From Crocinitomicaceae bacterium (lineage in GTDB: Bacteria; Bacteroidota; Bacteroidia; Flavobacteriales_D; Crocinitomicaceae): DNA of 38,146 nucleotides. Below the pieces are notes generated by a model. It saw nothing but the letters and a program-made list of their open reading frames with translations. It ran no database searches and had not been told where the DNA came from. Below are positions 1-9,100 of the stretch, piece after piece (position 1 is the first letter of the stretch; each line of letters starts with the position of its first letter). Position numbers and translations under genes: made by a program. The DNA is taken from positions 1 to 38,146 of the forward strand of contig JAHEMQ010000014.1 in the NCBI GenBank assembly GCA_024643555.1, given 5' to 3'.

Positions 1-5
1 CTCTC

Positions 6-1751
6 TTACTCCCTCCTCTCTCCAATTTGCTGTCTCCACATCGCATAGTACAGGCCTTTTTCCGAAAGTAGTTCTTCGTGCTTGCCAGTTTCAACAATGA
101 CGCCTTTTTCAAGGACGAAAATCTTATCCGCATGCATGATGGTCGACAAACGGTGCGCAATCAAGACGGTAATGTGTTCTTTGTGACTTCCAATCGAACG
201 AATGGTATTTGAAATCGCTTCTTCCGTGATGGAATCCAAGGCGGAGGTCGCTTCGTCGAATACCAATAAACGTGGATTGCGAATTAGGGCACGAGCAATG
301 GACAAACGTTGTTTTTCCCCGCCAGAAAGTTTCATTCCACCTTCACCAATGACTGTATCGATTCCGTGTTCACTGCGCGCTAACATGCTTTCACACGAAG
401 CTTGACTCAAAGCAAAGTCCAATTGTTCTTGCGTGGCTTCTGGTTTGGTGAACAACAGGTTTTCACGAATCGTTCCTGCGAACAACTGCGTATCCTGCGT
501 GACAAAGCCCAATTGTTGCTGCAATTCGTCGCGATCGATGTTCGTCGATTCGATGTCGTTGTAAAAAATCTTTCCGGTTGGCGTTGAATACAATCCTACC
601 AGTAATTTTACCAAGGTACTTTTCCCAGATCCACTTGGACCTACAAACGCGACTGTTTCTCCTTTTTTTACTTCAAAAGTGATGTGACTTAAGGCATCGT
701 AACTTGCTGATTTGTGTCGGAACGTTAAATCACTAAACGCTAATTTCTCAATCGCATTCAATGGAATGGGATTTTCGGGCTTCTCCTCAATGGGTGTATG
801 GATGATCTTCTCAAAGTTATTTAAGGATGCTTCCGCTTCACGATAAGCAATAATCACATTTCCAACTTCTTGCAAGGGTCCGAAAATAAAGAAGGAGTAA
901 AACTGTAAGGTCATGATTTGTCCAAGCGATAAGGAACCATGAAACAACAAGTACATCAAAATAAACATGATCGATTGACGCAATAAGTTAACGGTCGTTC
1001 CTTGAATGAAACTGATGCTTCGTACTTGGCGCACTTTTTTCAATTCCAATTGAAGGATTTTACGCGTTCTGTCGTTTAAACGATCTGTTTCCTGCTTTGT
1101 CAAACCTAGACTTTTAATCAATTCGATGTTGCGCAAACTTTCAGTGGTACTTCCTGCCAATTGCTTTGTTTCACTCATGATGGTCATCTGTACTTTCTTA
1201 ATGCGTTTGGAAAGAAAACTGATGAAGAAACTCAATCCAGCGGCGGAAAACAAGTACAGAAGAATTAATCCTGGTTGTACCGTAAAGGCATACACCATCA
1301 CGAAAACAAGTCCAACAATCGATACAAATAGAATATTGATGAAACTCATGATGAAACGCTCGGCATCCGTACGTACTTTCTGAAGAATGTTCAAAGTTTC
1401 ACCGCTGCGTTGATCCTCGAATTCATTGTAAGCAATTTGCAAGGTGTGTTTCAGTCCATCCGTGTAAATGTCCGCGCCCAACTTTTGAATGATCAAGTTG
1501 ATGCTGTAATCTTGAAAAGCTTTTGCAGTTCGACTCACCATAGCAACACCGATAGCTGCAGCAATCAGCCAACCCACTCCAGTTATAAATTCAGATTCTG
1601 TAAAATCCTTCGGGTGCGTTGCGAAACGATCTAAGATCTTTCCAAAAATAAACGGATCCAACAAGGAGAAAACTTGATTGATGCTAGCTAACACAAGTGC
1701 TAAAAAGACCAATGATTTATAACGTCCGAGGTAAGTAAAGAGAATTTTCAT
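6..1751 (-). CDS. ABC exporter, fused permease and ATPase
   Basis: Half-transporter of the MsbA/lipid-multidrug exporter type that should work as a homodimer in the inner membrane. About the first 310 residues form a six-helix transmembrane domain. The C-terminal ATPase domain shows Walker A (GPSGSGKST), Q-loop (VTQD), signature (LSGGEKQR), Walker B (LLVFDEATSALD) and H-loop (IAHRLST), so it should be catalytically competent. I place the start at the ATG at 1751 (MKILFTYL, 581 aa). The open frame runs 11 codons further up to a TTG, but that extension lies over a promoter-like box. The gene is divergent from menF. The substrate cannot be told from sequence; lipid, drug or peptide export are all possible. 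The family call is secure, the cargo unknown. Confidence 0.93.
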   Translation of the reverse strand: MKILFTYLGRYKSLVFLALVLASINQVFSLLDPFIFGKILDRFATHPKDFTESEFITGVGWLIAAAIGVAMVSRTAKAFQDYSINLIIQKLGADIYTDGLKHTLQIAYNEFEDQRSGETLNILQKVRTDAERFIMSFINILFVSIVGLVFVMVYAFTVQPGLILLYLFSAAGLSFFISFLSKRIKKVQMTIMSETKQLAGSTTESLRNIELIKSLGLTKQETDRLNDRTRKILQLELKKVRQVRSISFIQGTTVNLLRQSIMFILMYLLFHGSLSLGQIMTLQFYSFFIFGPLQEVGNVIIAYREAEASLNNFEKIIHTPIEEKPENPIPLNAIEKLAFSDLTFRHKSASYDALSHITFEVKKGETVAFVGPSGSGKSTLVKLLVGLYSTPTGKIFYNDIESTNIDRDELQQQLGFVTQDTQLFAGTIRENLLFTKPEATQEQLDFALSQASCESMLARSEHGIDTVIGEGGMKLSGGEKQRLSIARALIRNPRLLVFDEATSALDSITEEAISNTIRSIGSHKEHITVLIAHRLSTIMHADKIFVLEKGVIVETGKHEELLSEKGLYYAMWRQQIGERRE

Positions 1752-1773
1752 GGGGTGATTCGATTTGAAGGTG

Positions 1774-1789
1774 CAAAAGTACAAAACTA
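1774..1789 (-). promoter_or_regulatory. Promoter -7 region of the ABC exporter gene
   Basis: Two overlapping matches to the Bacteroidota -7 consensus TAnnTTTG (TAGTTTTG and TACTTTTG, read on the minus strand) end about 22 nt before the chosen ATG. No convincing TTG -33 partner was picked out. Confidence 0.5.
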
Positions 1790-1813
1790 TTCCCGTTCAT
1801 CTACCTTTCAAGG

Positions 1814-1842
1814 TTGTCAAGCGAACAGAATGCGTATCTTTG
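1814..1842 (+). promoter_or_regulatory. menF promoter
   Basis: A TTG at 1814-1816 and TATCTTTG at 1835-1842, separated by 18 nt, fit the Bacteroidota sigma-factor consensus. Transcription should begin near 1846, which excludes the upstream in-frame GTG (1755) and ATG (1830) and decides the menF start at 1863. Confidence 0.7.
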
Positions 1843-1862
1843 TTCAAAACAGGACCTCGCGC

Positions 1863-2798
1863 ATGCTTTATTATCGCTTTCCAGGACTATCCATCGTTTC
1901 CAATAATGGATATTTTATAGAGGATCAAACACCTGTAAAACAAGGATTTATTTTAAGTAACTTCAATAATAAGTCAAAGTATGTTTTTGTTGATTCTGAC
2001 GAATCTACACCTTTTGATTGCGAGTGTCATCCGCCCTATGTTATATCGCAAGGGGATTATTTGAAACAAGCAAGGGAAATTGTCTCCTTGCTCCGCACTT
2101 CCTCCTTGGAAAAATTGGTGTATTCCCGCATAAAATCAGAGAAAATCAGTATTTCGGGGAAGGAACTATTTGAACGTTTAACGAATCAATACCCAAGTGC
2201 ATTTGTCTATTATTTCAAAGATGCTCTTTTGGGTGAATGGATTGGTGCCACACCAGAAATATTGATCAAAGGATCCGGACAGCAGTTCGAAAGCATGTCA
2301 CTCGCTGGAACAAAAAAGTCCGACGACCAAAGTCCATGGGGTGAAAAGGAACACGAAGAACAAGCGTTTGTCAGTCGTTTTCTACACGATGTCATTTTAA
2401 AACAAGGTGTCACCGAACTCACCACCGACGGACCTAAAACTACACTCGCTGGTCCCCTCGCCCATTTGCGCACCGATTTCCACTGGCGGTCAACGCAAGA
2501 ACAAGCATGGAAAATAGCGAACGAGCTTCATCCGACACCAGCTGTTAGTGGAACGCCAAAACAAACAGCGATGGAATGGATTCTTGACCACGAAAGACAC
2601 GAACGTCAGTTTTATGCAGGAATGATTGGTTTCGTAGACGAAGAACACATGAATCTGTATGTCAACCTTCGTTGCGCACAAATTCAAGGCGATCAAATTT
2701 ACCTGTATGTCGGCGGTGGATTTACTGCGGATTCCATTCCTGAAAAAGAATGGGAAGAAACCGAAAATAAAAGCCGAACGCTGTTAAACCTCCTTTAA
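1863..2798 (+). CDS. menF: Isochorismate synthase MenF
   Basis: Chorismate-binding enzyme (MenF/EntC/DhbC family) that isomerises chorismate to isochorismate, the first committed step of menaquinone synthesis in the cytoplasm. Visible family motifs are EKLVYSRI (with the Lys expected as general base), GEWIGATPEIL (acidic catalytic Glu), LAGT, HPTPAVSGTPK, ERQFYAGMIGF and the C-terminal E-WEETENKSRTLL metal-binding segment. With the ATG at 1863 the protein is 311 aa, somewhat short for the family because the variable N-terminal part is reduced, while the catalytic C-terminal half is complete. The open frame continues upstream to 1755, but a good promoter covers that part. menD follows by 19 nt. 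EntC-type siderophore function is less likely given menD next door. Confidence 0.9.
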   Translation: MLYYRFPGLSIVSNNGYFIEDQTPVKQGFILSNFNNKSKYVFVDSDESTPFDCECHPPYVISQGDYLKQAREIVSLLRTSSLEKLVYSRIKSEKISISGKELFERLTNQYPSAFVYYFKDALLGEWIGATPEILIKGSGQQFESMSLAGTKKSDDQSPWGEKEHEEQAFVSRFLHDVILKQGVTELTTDGPKTTLAGPLAHLRTDFHWRSTQEQAWKIANELHPTPAVSGTPKQTAMEWILDHERHERQFYAGMIGFVDEEHMNLYVNLRCAQIQGDQIYLYVGGGFTADSIPEKEWEETENKSRTLLNLL

Positions 2799-2805
2799 AT
2801 TTTGG

Positions 2806-2813
2806 TATTTTTG
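2806..2813 (+). promoter_or_regulatory. menD -7 element
   Basis: TATTTTTG matches TAnnTTTG and ends 4 nt before the menD ATG, so a transcript from it would be leaderless or nearly so. No clear -33 TTG at the right distance, so it may instead be an internal site in a menF-menD operon. Confidence 0.45.
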
Positions 2814-2817
2814 CCGC

Positions 2818-4506
2818 ATGATTTCCAGCTCAAAAATCATGGTGCAATTGATTGTCGATCAGCTTTTGGCTTACGACATTCGCAAAGTTGTTGTTTCTCC
2901 CGGATCGAGAAATGCTCCATTTTCCATTGCCTTTGATGAGCATCCCGAAATCGAGACTTTTGTCGTTCATGACGAGCGTTCAGCTGGATTCATTGCCCTA
3001 GGAATGGCGCAGGAATTGGGTGAAACAATTGCATTGTGTTGTACCTCAGGCAGTGCATGCTTAAATTACTATCCAGCTATTTCAGAAGCTTACTATCGTT
3101 CGATTCCTTTATTGGTATTAACAGCTGATCGTCCGGCTGCTTGGATAAACCATGGAGATGGACAAACGATTGTTCAACGAGATGTGTTTAAAAACCATGT
3201 CCTTGGAAGCCTTGAGCTTGACGAGGATTTATTTGAACAAAAAGCGCTTGAAACACATCAAGTGGAATTGGCAACCTTGTTGTCCGTGACAAAATCAGCG
3301 TGGAAAGGCCCCATCCATGTCAATGTTGGATTGAATGAACCCTTGTATCAAACGGTAGAAAAAAACCTAGATTTCGGAAAGCAATTAGCAATTGAGCCAC
3401 CGGTAAAACGGATTGATACGAAAGCCATGGCTACCATTGTACAAGAAATCAATCAATCGAAAGTGCTGGTACTTTGCGGACAAATGGAACAAAATCCGAA
3501 ACTGCAGCAGGAATTAATCAAATTGGCTTCCTTTCCAAATATTGTTGTATTGGTTGAAAATACATCAAACGTCCAACATGAACGATTCATCCATTGCATC
3601 GATCGTACATTGAACGGTTTCGATCCTTCAAATGAGGCATTTAAACCGGAGTTACTCATCACGGTTGGTGGCGCCGTTGTATCGAAACGAATCAAGGCCT
3701 ATTTGAGAACAGCTGGCATTCAAAAACACTATAAAATCGGAGCAGAATTTCCCGAAATGGACACGTATCGTTCTTTAAGTCAGGCCTTTTCGATAGCTCC
3801 CGAGGCATTCTTTGAACAATTGAATGAACATGAACTTCTTGCCAATAGCCACAATTTTAATGGGAAATGGAAGGCGGTGGACATTGTCGCTAAAGATCGT
3901 TCGCAAGAATTCATTTCCGAGTTTCGAAGTTTAACGGATATACAGGTGTTTCAAAACATCCAAGATTTTTTACCGGAGGAAAGTGTGTTACACCTGGCAA
4001 ATAGTTCCGTTGTGCGTTATGCGCAATTGTTTGATCCACTTCCCGGTGTGCGTTATGAGTCCAATCGTGGTACGAGCGGAATTGATGGTTCCACCAGTAC
4101 TGCTCTTGGTGCAGCCATTGTTCATCCGAGCAAACAACATGTACTCATCAGCGGTGACATCTCTTTTCTTTACGACAGCAACGCTTTGTGGTATGAACCA
4201 TTTCCACGCAACTTCAAAATGCTGGTCATACAGAATTACGGAGGTGGTATCTTTCAGATCATCCCTGGTCCAGCCGATTCCAAACAACGTGAAAAGTACT
4301 TCGAGGCAAAGCAGGTTAAAAGTCCAGCTTCGATTGCACAGGCATTTGGACTACAAACCAAAACCATTTCTTCCTTGGAAGAACTCACAGAATATTTACC
4401 TTTGTTCTTCGATCCAAGTTGTGAAACTCAGGTATTGGAAGTCCAAACGGATGATGTCAACAACGCAAAAGACTTAGATCGCTATTTTGAATTTTTAAGA
4501 AATTAA
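2818..4506 (+). CDS. menD: SEPHCHC synthase MenD
   Basis: Thiamine-diphosphate enzyme that joins 2-oxoglutarate and isochorismate to give 2-succinyl-5-enolpyruvyl-6-hydroxy-3-cyclohexene-1-carboxylate in menaquinone synthesis. The 562 aa length is normal. The N-terminal pyrimidine-binding domain shows VVSPGSRNAPF and the DERSAGFIALGMA segment with the cofactor-activating Glu expected of the family. The C-terminal pyrophosphate-binding domain has the GDISFLYDSNALW motif (GDx(S)F...DxN type) and the SNRGTSGIDGSTSTALG segment typical of MenD. It follows menF directly and uses its product, so the two genes form a pathway unit. The TerC-family gene starts 5 nt after its stop and may be cotranscribed. 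Confidence 0.96.
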   Translation: MISSSKIMVQLIVDQLLAYDIRKVVVSPGSRNAPFSIAFDEHPEIETFVVHDERSAGFIALGMAQELGETIALCCTSGSACLNYYPAISEAYYRSIPLLVLTADRPAAWINHGDGQTIVQRDVFKNHVLGSLELDEDLFEQKALETHQVELATLLSVTKSAWKGPIHVNVGLNEPLYQTVEKNLDFGKQLAIEPPVKRIDTKAMATIVQEINQSKVLVLCGQMEQNPKLQQELIKLASFPNIVVLVENTSNVQHERFIHCIDRTLNGFDPSNEAFKPELLITVGGAVVSKRIKAYLRTAGIQKHYKIGAEFPEMDTYRSLSQAFSIAPEAFFEQLNEHELLANSHNFNGKWKAVDIVAKDRSQEFISEFRSLTDIQVFQNIQDFLPEESVLHLANSSVVRYAQLFDPLPGVRYESNRGTSGIDGSTSTALGAAIVHPSKQHVLISGDISFLYDSNALWYEPFPRNFKMLVIQNYGGGIFQIIPGPADSKQREKYFEAKQVKSPASIAQAFGLQTKTISSLEELTEYLPLFFDPSCETQVLEVQTDDVNNAKDLDRYFEFLRN

Positions 4507-4511
4507 CAAAC

Positions 4512-5273
4512 ATGGATCACTTTCTCGCTTCTTTTCAAATTTTAGGCACGGTTCAAGGTTGGACCTATTTATTGATCCTTACTTTATTGGAAATTGTTCT
4601 TGGAATTGACAACATCATCTTTATTTCCATCGTAACGGATCCATTACCACGTGTTAAACAACGCAAGGCGCGCATGATTGGTCTCAGCTTGGCATTGATC
4701 ATCCGAATTTTAATGTTAAGTGTTATTTCGTGGGTTATGACCTTGGATCAACATCCATTGTTCACCGTCATGGGGCAATCCTTCACCGGACATAGCTTGG
4801 TGTTATTGATTGGTGGATTATTCTTGATTTACAAATCAGTTACCGAAATGCATTCCAGTGTCAAAGGTGCAGAAGAAGGACATACGTCCAAGGAGAAAAG
4901 CACCTTGCGTGGTGTCATCATGCAAATTGTGGTCATCGACTTTATTTTTAGTTTTGATTCTGTCATTTCAGCTGTCGGAATGACCAATGATATCTCCCAA
5001 CAAACACATTCCAATCCTTTGATAATCATCGTGCTTGCAGTCATTGTTTCAATGATTGTGATGTTGTTATTCTCCCGACCGATTAGTGATTTCATTAATG
5101 AGCGTCCAACGATTAAAATGATTGCCCTTGGCTTTTTGGTAACCATAGGAATCTTGTTAATTGCTGAATCTTTCGGCGAGCATGTTCCAAAAGGCTACAT
5201 CTATTTCGCATTGGTTTATTCCTTGGTGATTGAATTCTTGAACATCAAGATGCGAAAAAACAAAGACGCGTGA
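4512..5273 (+). CDS. TerC-family integral membrane protein
   Basis: Member of the TerC/YgdQ/YkoY membrane family (253 aa), whose studied members export or handle metal ions such as manganese, some being linked to tellurite resistance or to metal loading of exported proteins. About seven hydrophobic helices are visible. The conserved acidic membrane motifs are present: EIVLGIDNIIF near residue 27 and DFIFSFDSVISAVG near residue 143. A charged loop at about 115-135 links the two halves. No terABDEZ genes are nearby, so tellurite resistance should not be assumed. It starts 5 nt after menD, and its stop overlaps the start of the next gene by 4 nt (GTGA). Confidence 0.88.
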   Translation: MDHFLASFQILGTVQGWTYLLILTLLEIVLGIDNIIFISIVTDPLPRVKQRKARMIGLSLALIIRILMLSVISWVMTLDQHPLFTVMGQSFTGHSLVLLIGGLFLIYKSVTEMHSSVKGAEEGHTSKEKSTLRGVIMQIVVIDFIFSFDSVISAVGMTNDISQQTHSNPLIIIVLAVIVSMIVMLLFSRPISDFINERPTIKMIALGFLVTIGILLIAESFGEHVPKGYIYFALVYSLVIEFLNIKMRKNKDA

Positions 5274-5842
5274 CAACAGAAGAAGCAGCGAATCATTTAG
5301 GACTTTCCAAATATGAAGACCTGTTTGATGCCGTTGAAATGAATGTGTTTCAATGCAAACAGGAGTTGATTCAAAAAGCGGATCAAATTCTGCTGTTTCC
5401 TTCCAAAGAAAAACGGCTTCAACTCTTGCAAACTGCCGCTGAATCCCTTGGATTTACCTTTGGTATCGACTCCATTCCAACCTTTTCATATCCGCTTGAT
5501 TCAAACAACATTGATGCTCATTTTCAACAATTTCAAACAAATCGCTCACTACTTTTAAGTACTATCGGTAAAGTAGATTCATTTCATGGTTTGATCGATG
5601 TTCATCGCCAATTAACGAAAAACTATCAGCAATGGGCTGCTTTCTGGCAGAATGTTGAGATCAAGGAAGGAGAGGGACTTAAATTGTCGAGTATGTTAGA
5701 TTCCATGCGTTTTTTACATGTGATTCAAGACTGGAAAAAACAAGGTGTTATCTACCGTGAACAATTGCAAATCGACCTAATACCTAAGGACGTTCAACAT
5801 GAAATTCTACGATTGAAAGCGGTATACGCTAGGAGTATTTAA
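5270..5842 (+). CDS. Unknown protein coupled to the TerC-family gene
   Basis: A 190-aa protein that I do not recognise. It has no signal peptide and no membrane segment, is rich in Gln, Leu, Phe and Lys, and is predicted mainly helical and cytoplasmic. The start is a GTG that overlaps the TerC-family stop in a GTGA arrangement, which points to translational coupling. No ATG gives a plausible alternative. It ends 2 nt before the converging TonB-receptor-like gene, and no hairpin terminator is seen in that junction. Coupling suggests a partner role for the membrane protein, but nothing in the sequence names that role. Confidence 0.72.
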   Translation: MTTEEAANHLGLSKYEDLFDAVEMNVFQCKQELIQKADQILLFPSKEKRLQLLQTAAESLGFTFGIDSIPTFSYPLDSNNIDAHFQQFQTNRSLLLSTIGKVDSFHGLIDVHRQLTKNYQQWAAFWQNVEIKEGEGLKLSSMLDSMRFLHVIQDWKKQGVIYREQLQIDLIPKDVQHEILRLKAVYARSI

Positions 5843-5844
5843 AC

Positions 5845-8304
5845 TTACTCACCTCCCCCATCTGCTCCAGGAAGTTTCGATTTATTGGACATTTCCAATT
5901 TCCCAAATTTGTAACTTGCTGAAACATAGAATCGGCGTGTCAACCATTTAAATTCAGCTGTTTGTTGAACTCCCGGACGATCGACGTACATGTTGAATCC
6001 CTGCTTGTTAAAGATGTCGGTAACACGTGCGCCTACTGACCATTTTCCTCCCTGTAATTTCTTTTCAAAGGCTAAGTCAATTGGACCTTGTCGCTGTGCA
6101 ATCCCTTGAACTGTCACTCGTGGACCGTTGTAAGTAATGTTTAACTGAATGGTCGCCGTCTTCTTCCAAAACTCGACAGAAGAATTGTATTTGAAATTAT
6201 GGTTAAATCCTTGACGATTCGGAAGGTCCACCTGATTGGTTTGGTACCAAATGTAATTCGCATTGTATGAAAAGGTGTTTTTCCACCACGATTTAGGACG
6301 GAACATCCAAACAAACTCAGTTCCCAGCGTTTTCGTTTCTGCAATGTTCATGAAGGTTACAGCGCTTGTACCGTTGGTGTAAAATTCCTTAACACGAGAA
6401 ATTACACCTGTACTGTTTCTAAAATACGTACTTGCGGTAATGGAATACTTCGGTTTTTCCAAGGAATAACCCAAATCAATCGAATGAATGAATTCCGGCT
6501 GTAAGTATGGATTTCCAGTGCGCAAATTAAACGGATCGGAGTAATTCGTAAATGGATTTAAGTCTGCAGAGGCGGCACGGGTAATGCGTCGACTATAACT
6601 CAAACTAATTTCCGATTTTGGTTTGAATGCATAGCGTATGTGCGCAGAGGGAAATAAGTTCAGGTAATGATTGACGATGCGAATGGAATCCGAAATCAAA
6701 TTAGGAATTTGAAAGGCATCCTCTGCTCTCAATCCACCTTGAAACTTAAACTTATTGATTTGCTGACCATATACAGCGTACACACTGAAAATCTGCTCCT
6801 TGTAAGCATATAAGAAGTTGGCCAAACTATCCTCTTGCATGCTTTGCGTATTCCAATTATATCGCGAAGAAACCGTGTTCACCATCTGATCACGAAGGAT
6901 GGCTTTTGCTCCTGTTTCGAAGCGCGCGCCTAATTTTGGAAACAAATACGTGAAATCCGTTTGCAAAGTGGTAATGTTGTTTTTCTCTTTGTTGTGTAAT
7001 TCTTGAATGAGCGAAGGGATTCCATTTAAGACTGAATCAACGGTGTAGTAATTTTGACGGTAATAACCTTGAATGTGTTCATTTCCTAACGATTGAGTAG
7101 CGTCGGCAGTCAAGCTTCCACGTTCGTTCTTTAAATCGTATTTGTAATTCACGTTGAAATCGTAATTGTGTTGCTGAGATGGATCGTATGAAGTACGTTG
7201 CCATAAACTATCACGAAGCCCTGATTCCTTCATTGTAGCATTCCACAAATCACCAGTTCGGTCGCGTACACCGACATTTCCAGTAGCTGAAAATCCAAGT
7301 GTATTTCGTGCTTTTAAGTTGATATCCATCCCAAATCGAAAGGTTTGTCCCGCATTTAAATCAGTACCCAATCGACTTTGATTCAAGTGAAAGTAATTCG
7401 TTCCTGAATCTTGAATGATTTCAGAAAAATTATTGCGGTATCCATCAAGGTAACGTGCATTGTAAGTGCCATAAACATTCATAATTCCAGTACGATAACT
7501 TAAAGATAAACTACCTTCAGCGATGTTTCCACCATGTAGGTAGGCCGAAGCAAGATTCGTTGTAGCTAATCCATTGAACCCACTTAATTTATTTTTTTTC
7601 AGTACAATATTGATGATTCCTGATGTTCCGTCGGGGTCGTATTTGGCGGATGGATTCGTGACAATTTCCACGCGTTCAATGGATCCAGCTGGTAAGGCGT
7701 CCAGCAAGGACTTTCCATTTCCGCCGCTCAAGGAACTTGGTCTTCCATCAATCAACACGGTGACCGAACCTTCGCCACGTAACATCACTCCCCCATCTTG
7801 ATCCACTTCCACCGATGGCAAGCGTTGAAGGATATCGTTCGCGGTCCCACCTTTCACGTTTAAATCTTCCGCCACATTGTAAATCTTCTTATCAATACCA
7901 GCCTTCAACACGTCTTTTTCTGCAATGACTTTGACTTCTCTTTCCAGCTTCTCACTCATCTTGCGCATTTTCAGGGTTCCGACATTGAAAACCGTTAATG
8001 ACGGCTTAATCGTAACCGCAGACACAAGAATAGGATCAAAGTCTGTGAAGGTTATTTTGAGAAAATAAGCACCGTTTGCACATGGAATGCTGTATTTACC
8101 ATCCACATCTGTAAAAGCACCACTCACAATACTAGAATCTGCTGCTTTAAATAAGCGCACCGATACGTATTCAATCGGTTTTCCATTTTGTTGGTCAACA
8201 ATCCTACCGATCACCGTCCCGTCTTCCGTTGTTGCTGGTTTTTGTGCAGATGTTTGTCCGTTTAAAACACCAAAGAAAAGTATGAAAAGTAATAGATTGC
8301 GCAT
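5845..8304 (-). CDS. TonB-receptor-like outer-membrane barrel with carboxypeptidase-regulatory domain
   Basis: Outer-membrane protein of the TonB-dependent-receptor type common in Bacteroidota. From the ATG at 8304 (MRNLLLFILFF, 819 aa) there is a signal peptide ending near TSAQ. A carboxypeptidase-regulatory-like beta domain follows (about 30-115; GRIVDQQNGKPIEYVSVRL), then a plug domain (about 130-240; NDILQRLPSVEVDQDGG, VLIDGRPSSL), then a long barrel of alternating aromatic strands resembling the outer-membrane beta-barrel family (OMP_b-brl_3). No SusD partner lies beside it and the ligand is unknown. The frame extends 14 codons upstream, but that region holds the -7 promoter box. It converges with the unknown gene ending at 5842. 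Confidence 0.9.
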   Translation of the reverse strand: MRNLLLFILFFGVLNGQTSAQKPATTEDGTVIGRIVDQQNGKPIEYVSVRLFKAADSSIVSGAFTDVDGKYSIPCANGAYFLKITFTDFDPILVSAVTIKPSLTVFNVGTLKMRKMSEKLEREVKVIAEKDVLKAGIDKKIYNVAEDLNVKGGTANDILQRLPSVEVDQDGGVMLRGEGSVTVLIDGRPSSLSGGNGKSLLDALPAGSIERVEIVTNPSAKYDPDGTSGIINIVLKKNKLSGFNGLATTNLASAYLHGGNIAEGSLSLSYRTGIMNVYGTYNARYLDGYRNNFSEIIQDSGTNYFHLNQSRLGTDLNAGQTFRFGMDINLKARNTLGFSATGNVGVRDRTGDLWNATMKESGLRDSLWQRTSYDPSQQHNYDFNVNYKYDLKNERGSLTADATQSLGNEHIQGYYRQNYYTVDSVLNGIPSLIQELHNKEKNNITTLQTDFTYLFPKLGARFETGAKAILRDQMVNTVSSRYNWNTQSMQEDSLANFLYAYKEQIFSVYAVYGQQINKFKFQGGLRAEDAFQIPNLISDSIRIVNHYLNLFPSAHIRYAFKPKSEISLSYSRRITRAASADLNPFTNYSDPFNLRTGNPYLQPEFIHSIDLGYSLEKPKYSITASTYFRNSTGVISRVKEFYTNGTSAVTFMNIAETKTLGTEFVWMFRPKSWWKNTFSYNANYIWYQTNQVDLPNRQGFNHNFKYNSSVEFWKKTATIQLNITYNGPRVTVQGIAQRQGPIDLAFEKKLQGGKWSVGARVTDIFNKQGFNMYVDRPGVQQTAEFKWLTRRFYVSASYKFGKLEMSNKSKLPGADGGGE

Positions 8305-8312
8305 AAGTGATG

Positions 8313-8320
8313 CAAAAATA
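8313..8320 (-). promoter_or_regulatory. -7 element of the TonB-receptor-like gene
   Basis: TATTTTTG on the minus strand matches TAnnTTTG and ends 8 nt before the ATG at 8304. A TTG lies about 23 nt upstream of it, a slightly long spacer. The expected leader is only a few nucleotides. Confidence 0.55.
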
Positions 8321-8433
8321 CAAAAAGCAGTTTGAAGTAAGGTCAATTCGAGTGCCGAAGGGTGTGAAACAAAATTAAATAGGTTTCGATTGAGACTTTT
8401 ATCTTAGAATTTCAACTTTTAGCTAAAAAAAAT

Positions 8434-8441
8434 TATCTTTG
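8434..8441 (+). promoter_or_regulatory. -7 element of the TPR-ribH-glmM group
   Basis: TATCTTTG is a perfect TAnnTTTG match ending 18 nt before the ATG at 8460. The -33 region is A/T-rich without a clean TTG. Confidence 0.55.
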
Positions 8442-8459
8442 CCACCTAAATAAGCGATA

Positions 8460-9092
8460 ATGATTGAAAATTTAAGTTTAGACGAGTTAAAAGCTAAATT
8501 CAACAGCAATAAGAATTTCAAGCTAGGAACCTATGTTGTAGGTGGATTATTAGCGGCATTATTACTGTTTTTTGTTTACCGTCAATTAATTTGGGTTCCG
8601 GCAAATGAGAAATCCAATGATGGTTGGTGGGTTGCTATGAATTACATCGCAAAAGATTCTTCGGATCAAGCGATTAAAGTGTTGGTTCCATTCGTGAACA
8701 GCAACGATGGTAAAACAGGTGGTGAAATCGGACAGTATTTATTGGCAACTCAATACATGAAAAAAGGTGAGTACCGCAAAGCATTGGAAAACTTAGAAGG
8801 TGTTTCTTTAGATGATTCATACATCAGTGTCTTTTCTGTCGGATTACAAGGTGATTGTTATTCAGATATGAAAAAATACGATCAAGCATTAACGCTTTAC
8901 ACGGAAGCAGCTGACATGCAAGACAACGAGTTAACCACTCCGATGTACTTGTTTAAAGCTGGACTAGTAGCAGAGAAATTGAATAAAAAAGAAGATGCAA
9001 CGACTTTTTATACACGAATTCGTGATGATTATCCATCATATGCATCTCAAAAAGCAATTGAAAAATACATCGCTCGTGTGAGCACTAAATAA
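8460..9092 (+). CDS. TPR-containing membrane-anchored protein
   Basis: A 210-aa protein with a short cytoplasmic N-terminus, one transmembrane helix at about 23-41, and a C-terminal tetratricopeptide region (about 85-205; repeats such as EYRKALENLEGV, KYDQALTLYTEAADM and NKKEDATTFYTRI). The layout resembles YfgM-like ancillary proteins of the Sec translocon, so a periplasmic scaffold or chaperone role is plausible but is inference. ribH follows after 8 nt, and linkage of a TPR gene to ribH is, to my knowledge, common in Bacteroidota. It probably leads the operon TPR-ribH-glmM. Confidence 0.85.
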   Translation: MIENLSLDELKAKFNSNKNFKLGTYVVGGLLAALLLFFVYRQLIWVPANEKSNDGWWVAMNYIAKDSSDQAIKVLVPFVNSNDGKTGGEIGQYLLATQYMKKGEYRKALENLEGVSLDDSYISVFSVGLQGDCYSDMKKYDQALTLYTEAADMQDNELTTPMYLFKAGLVAEKLNKKEDATTFYTRIRDDYPSYASQKAIEKYIARVSTK

Positions 9093-9100
9093 GAAAGACG

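Noticed and set aside
3983-4477. Long open frame (164 codons) on the plus strand inside menD
   Set aside because: It lies in another frame of a clearly functional menD, and its translation shows no family motif and the irregular composition of a shadow frame.
4512-5842. Tellurite-resistance island
   Set aside because: Only a single TerC-family gene is present, with no terABDEZ genes or stress-related partners nearby.
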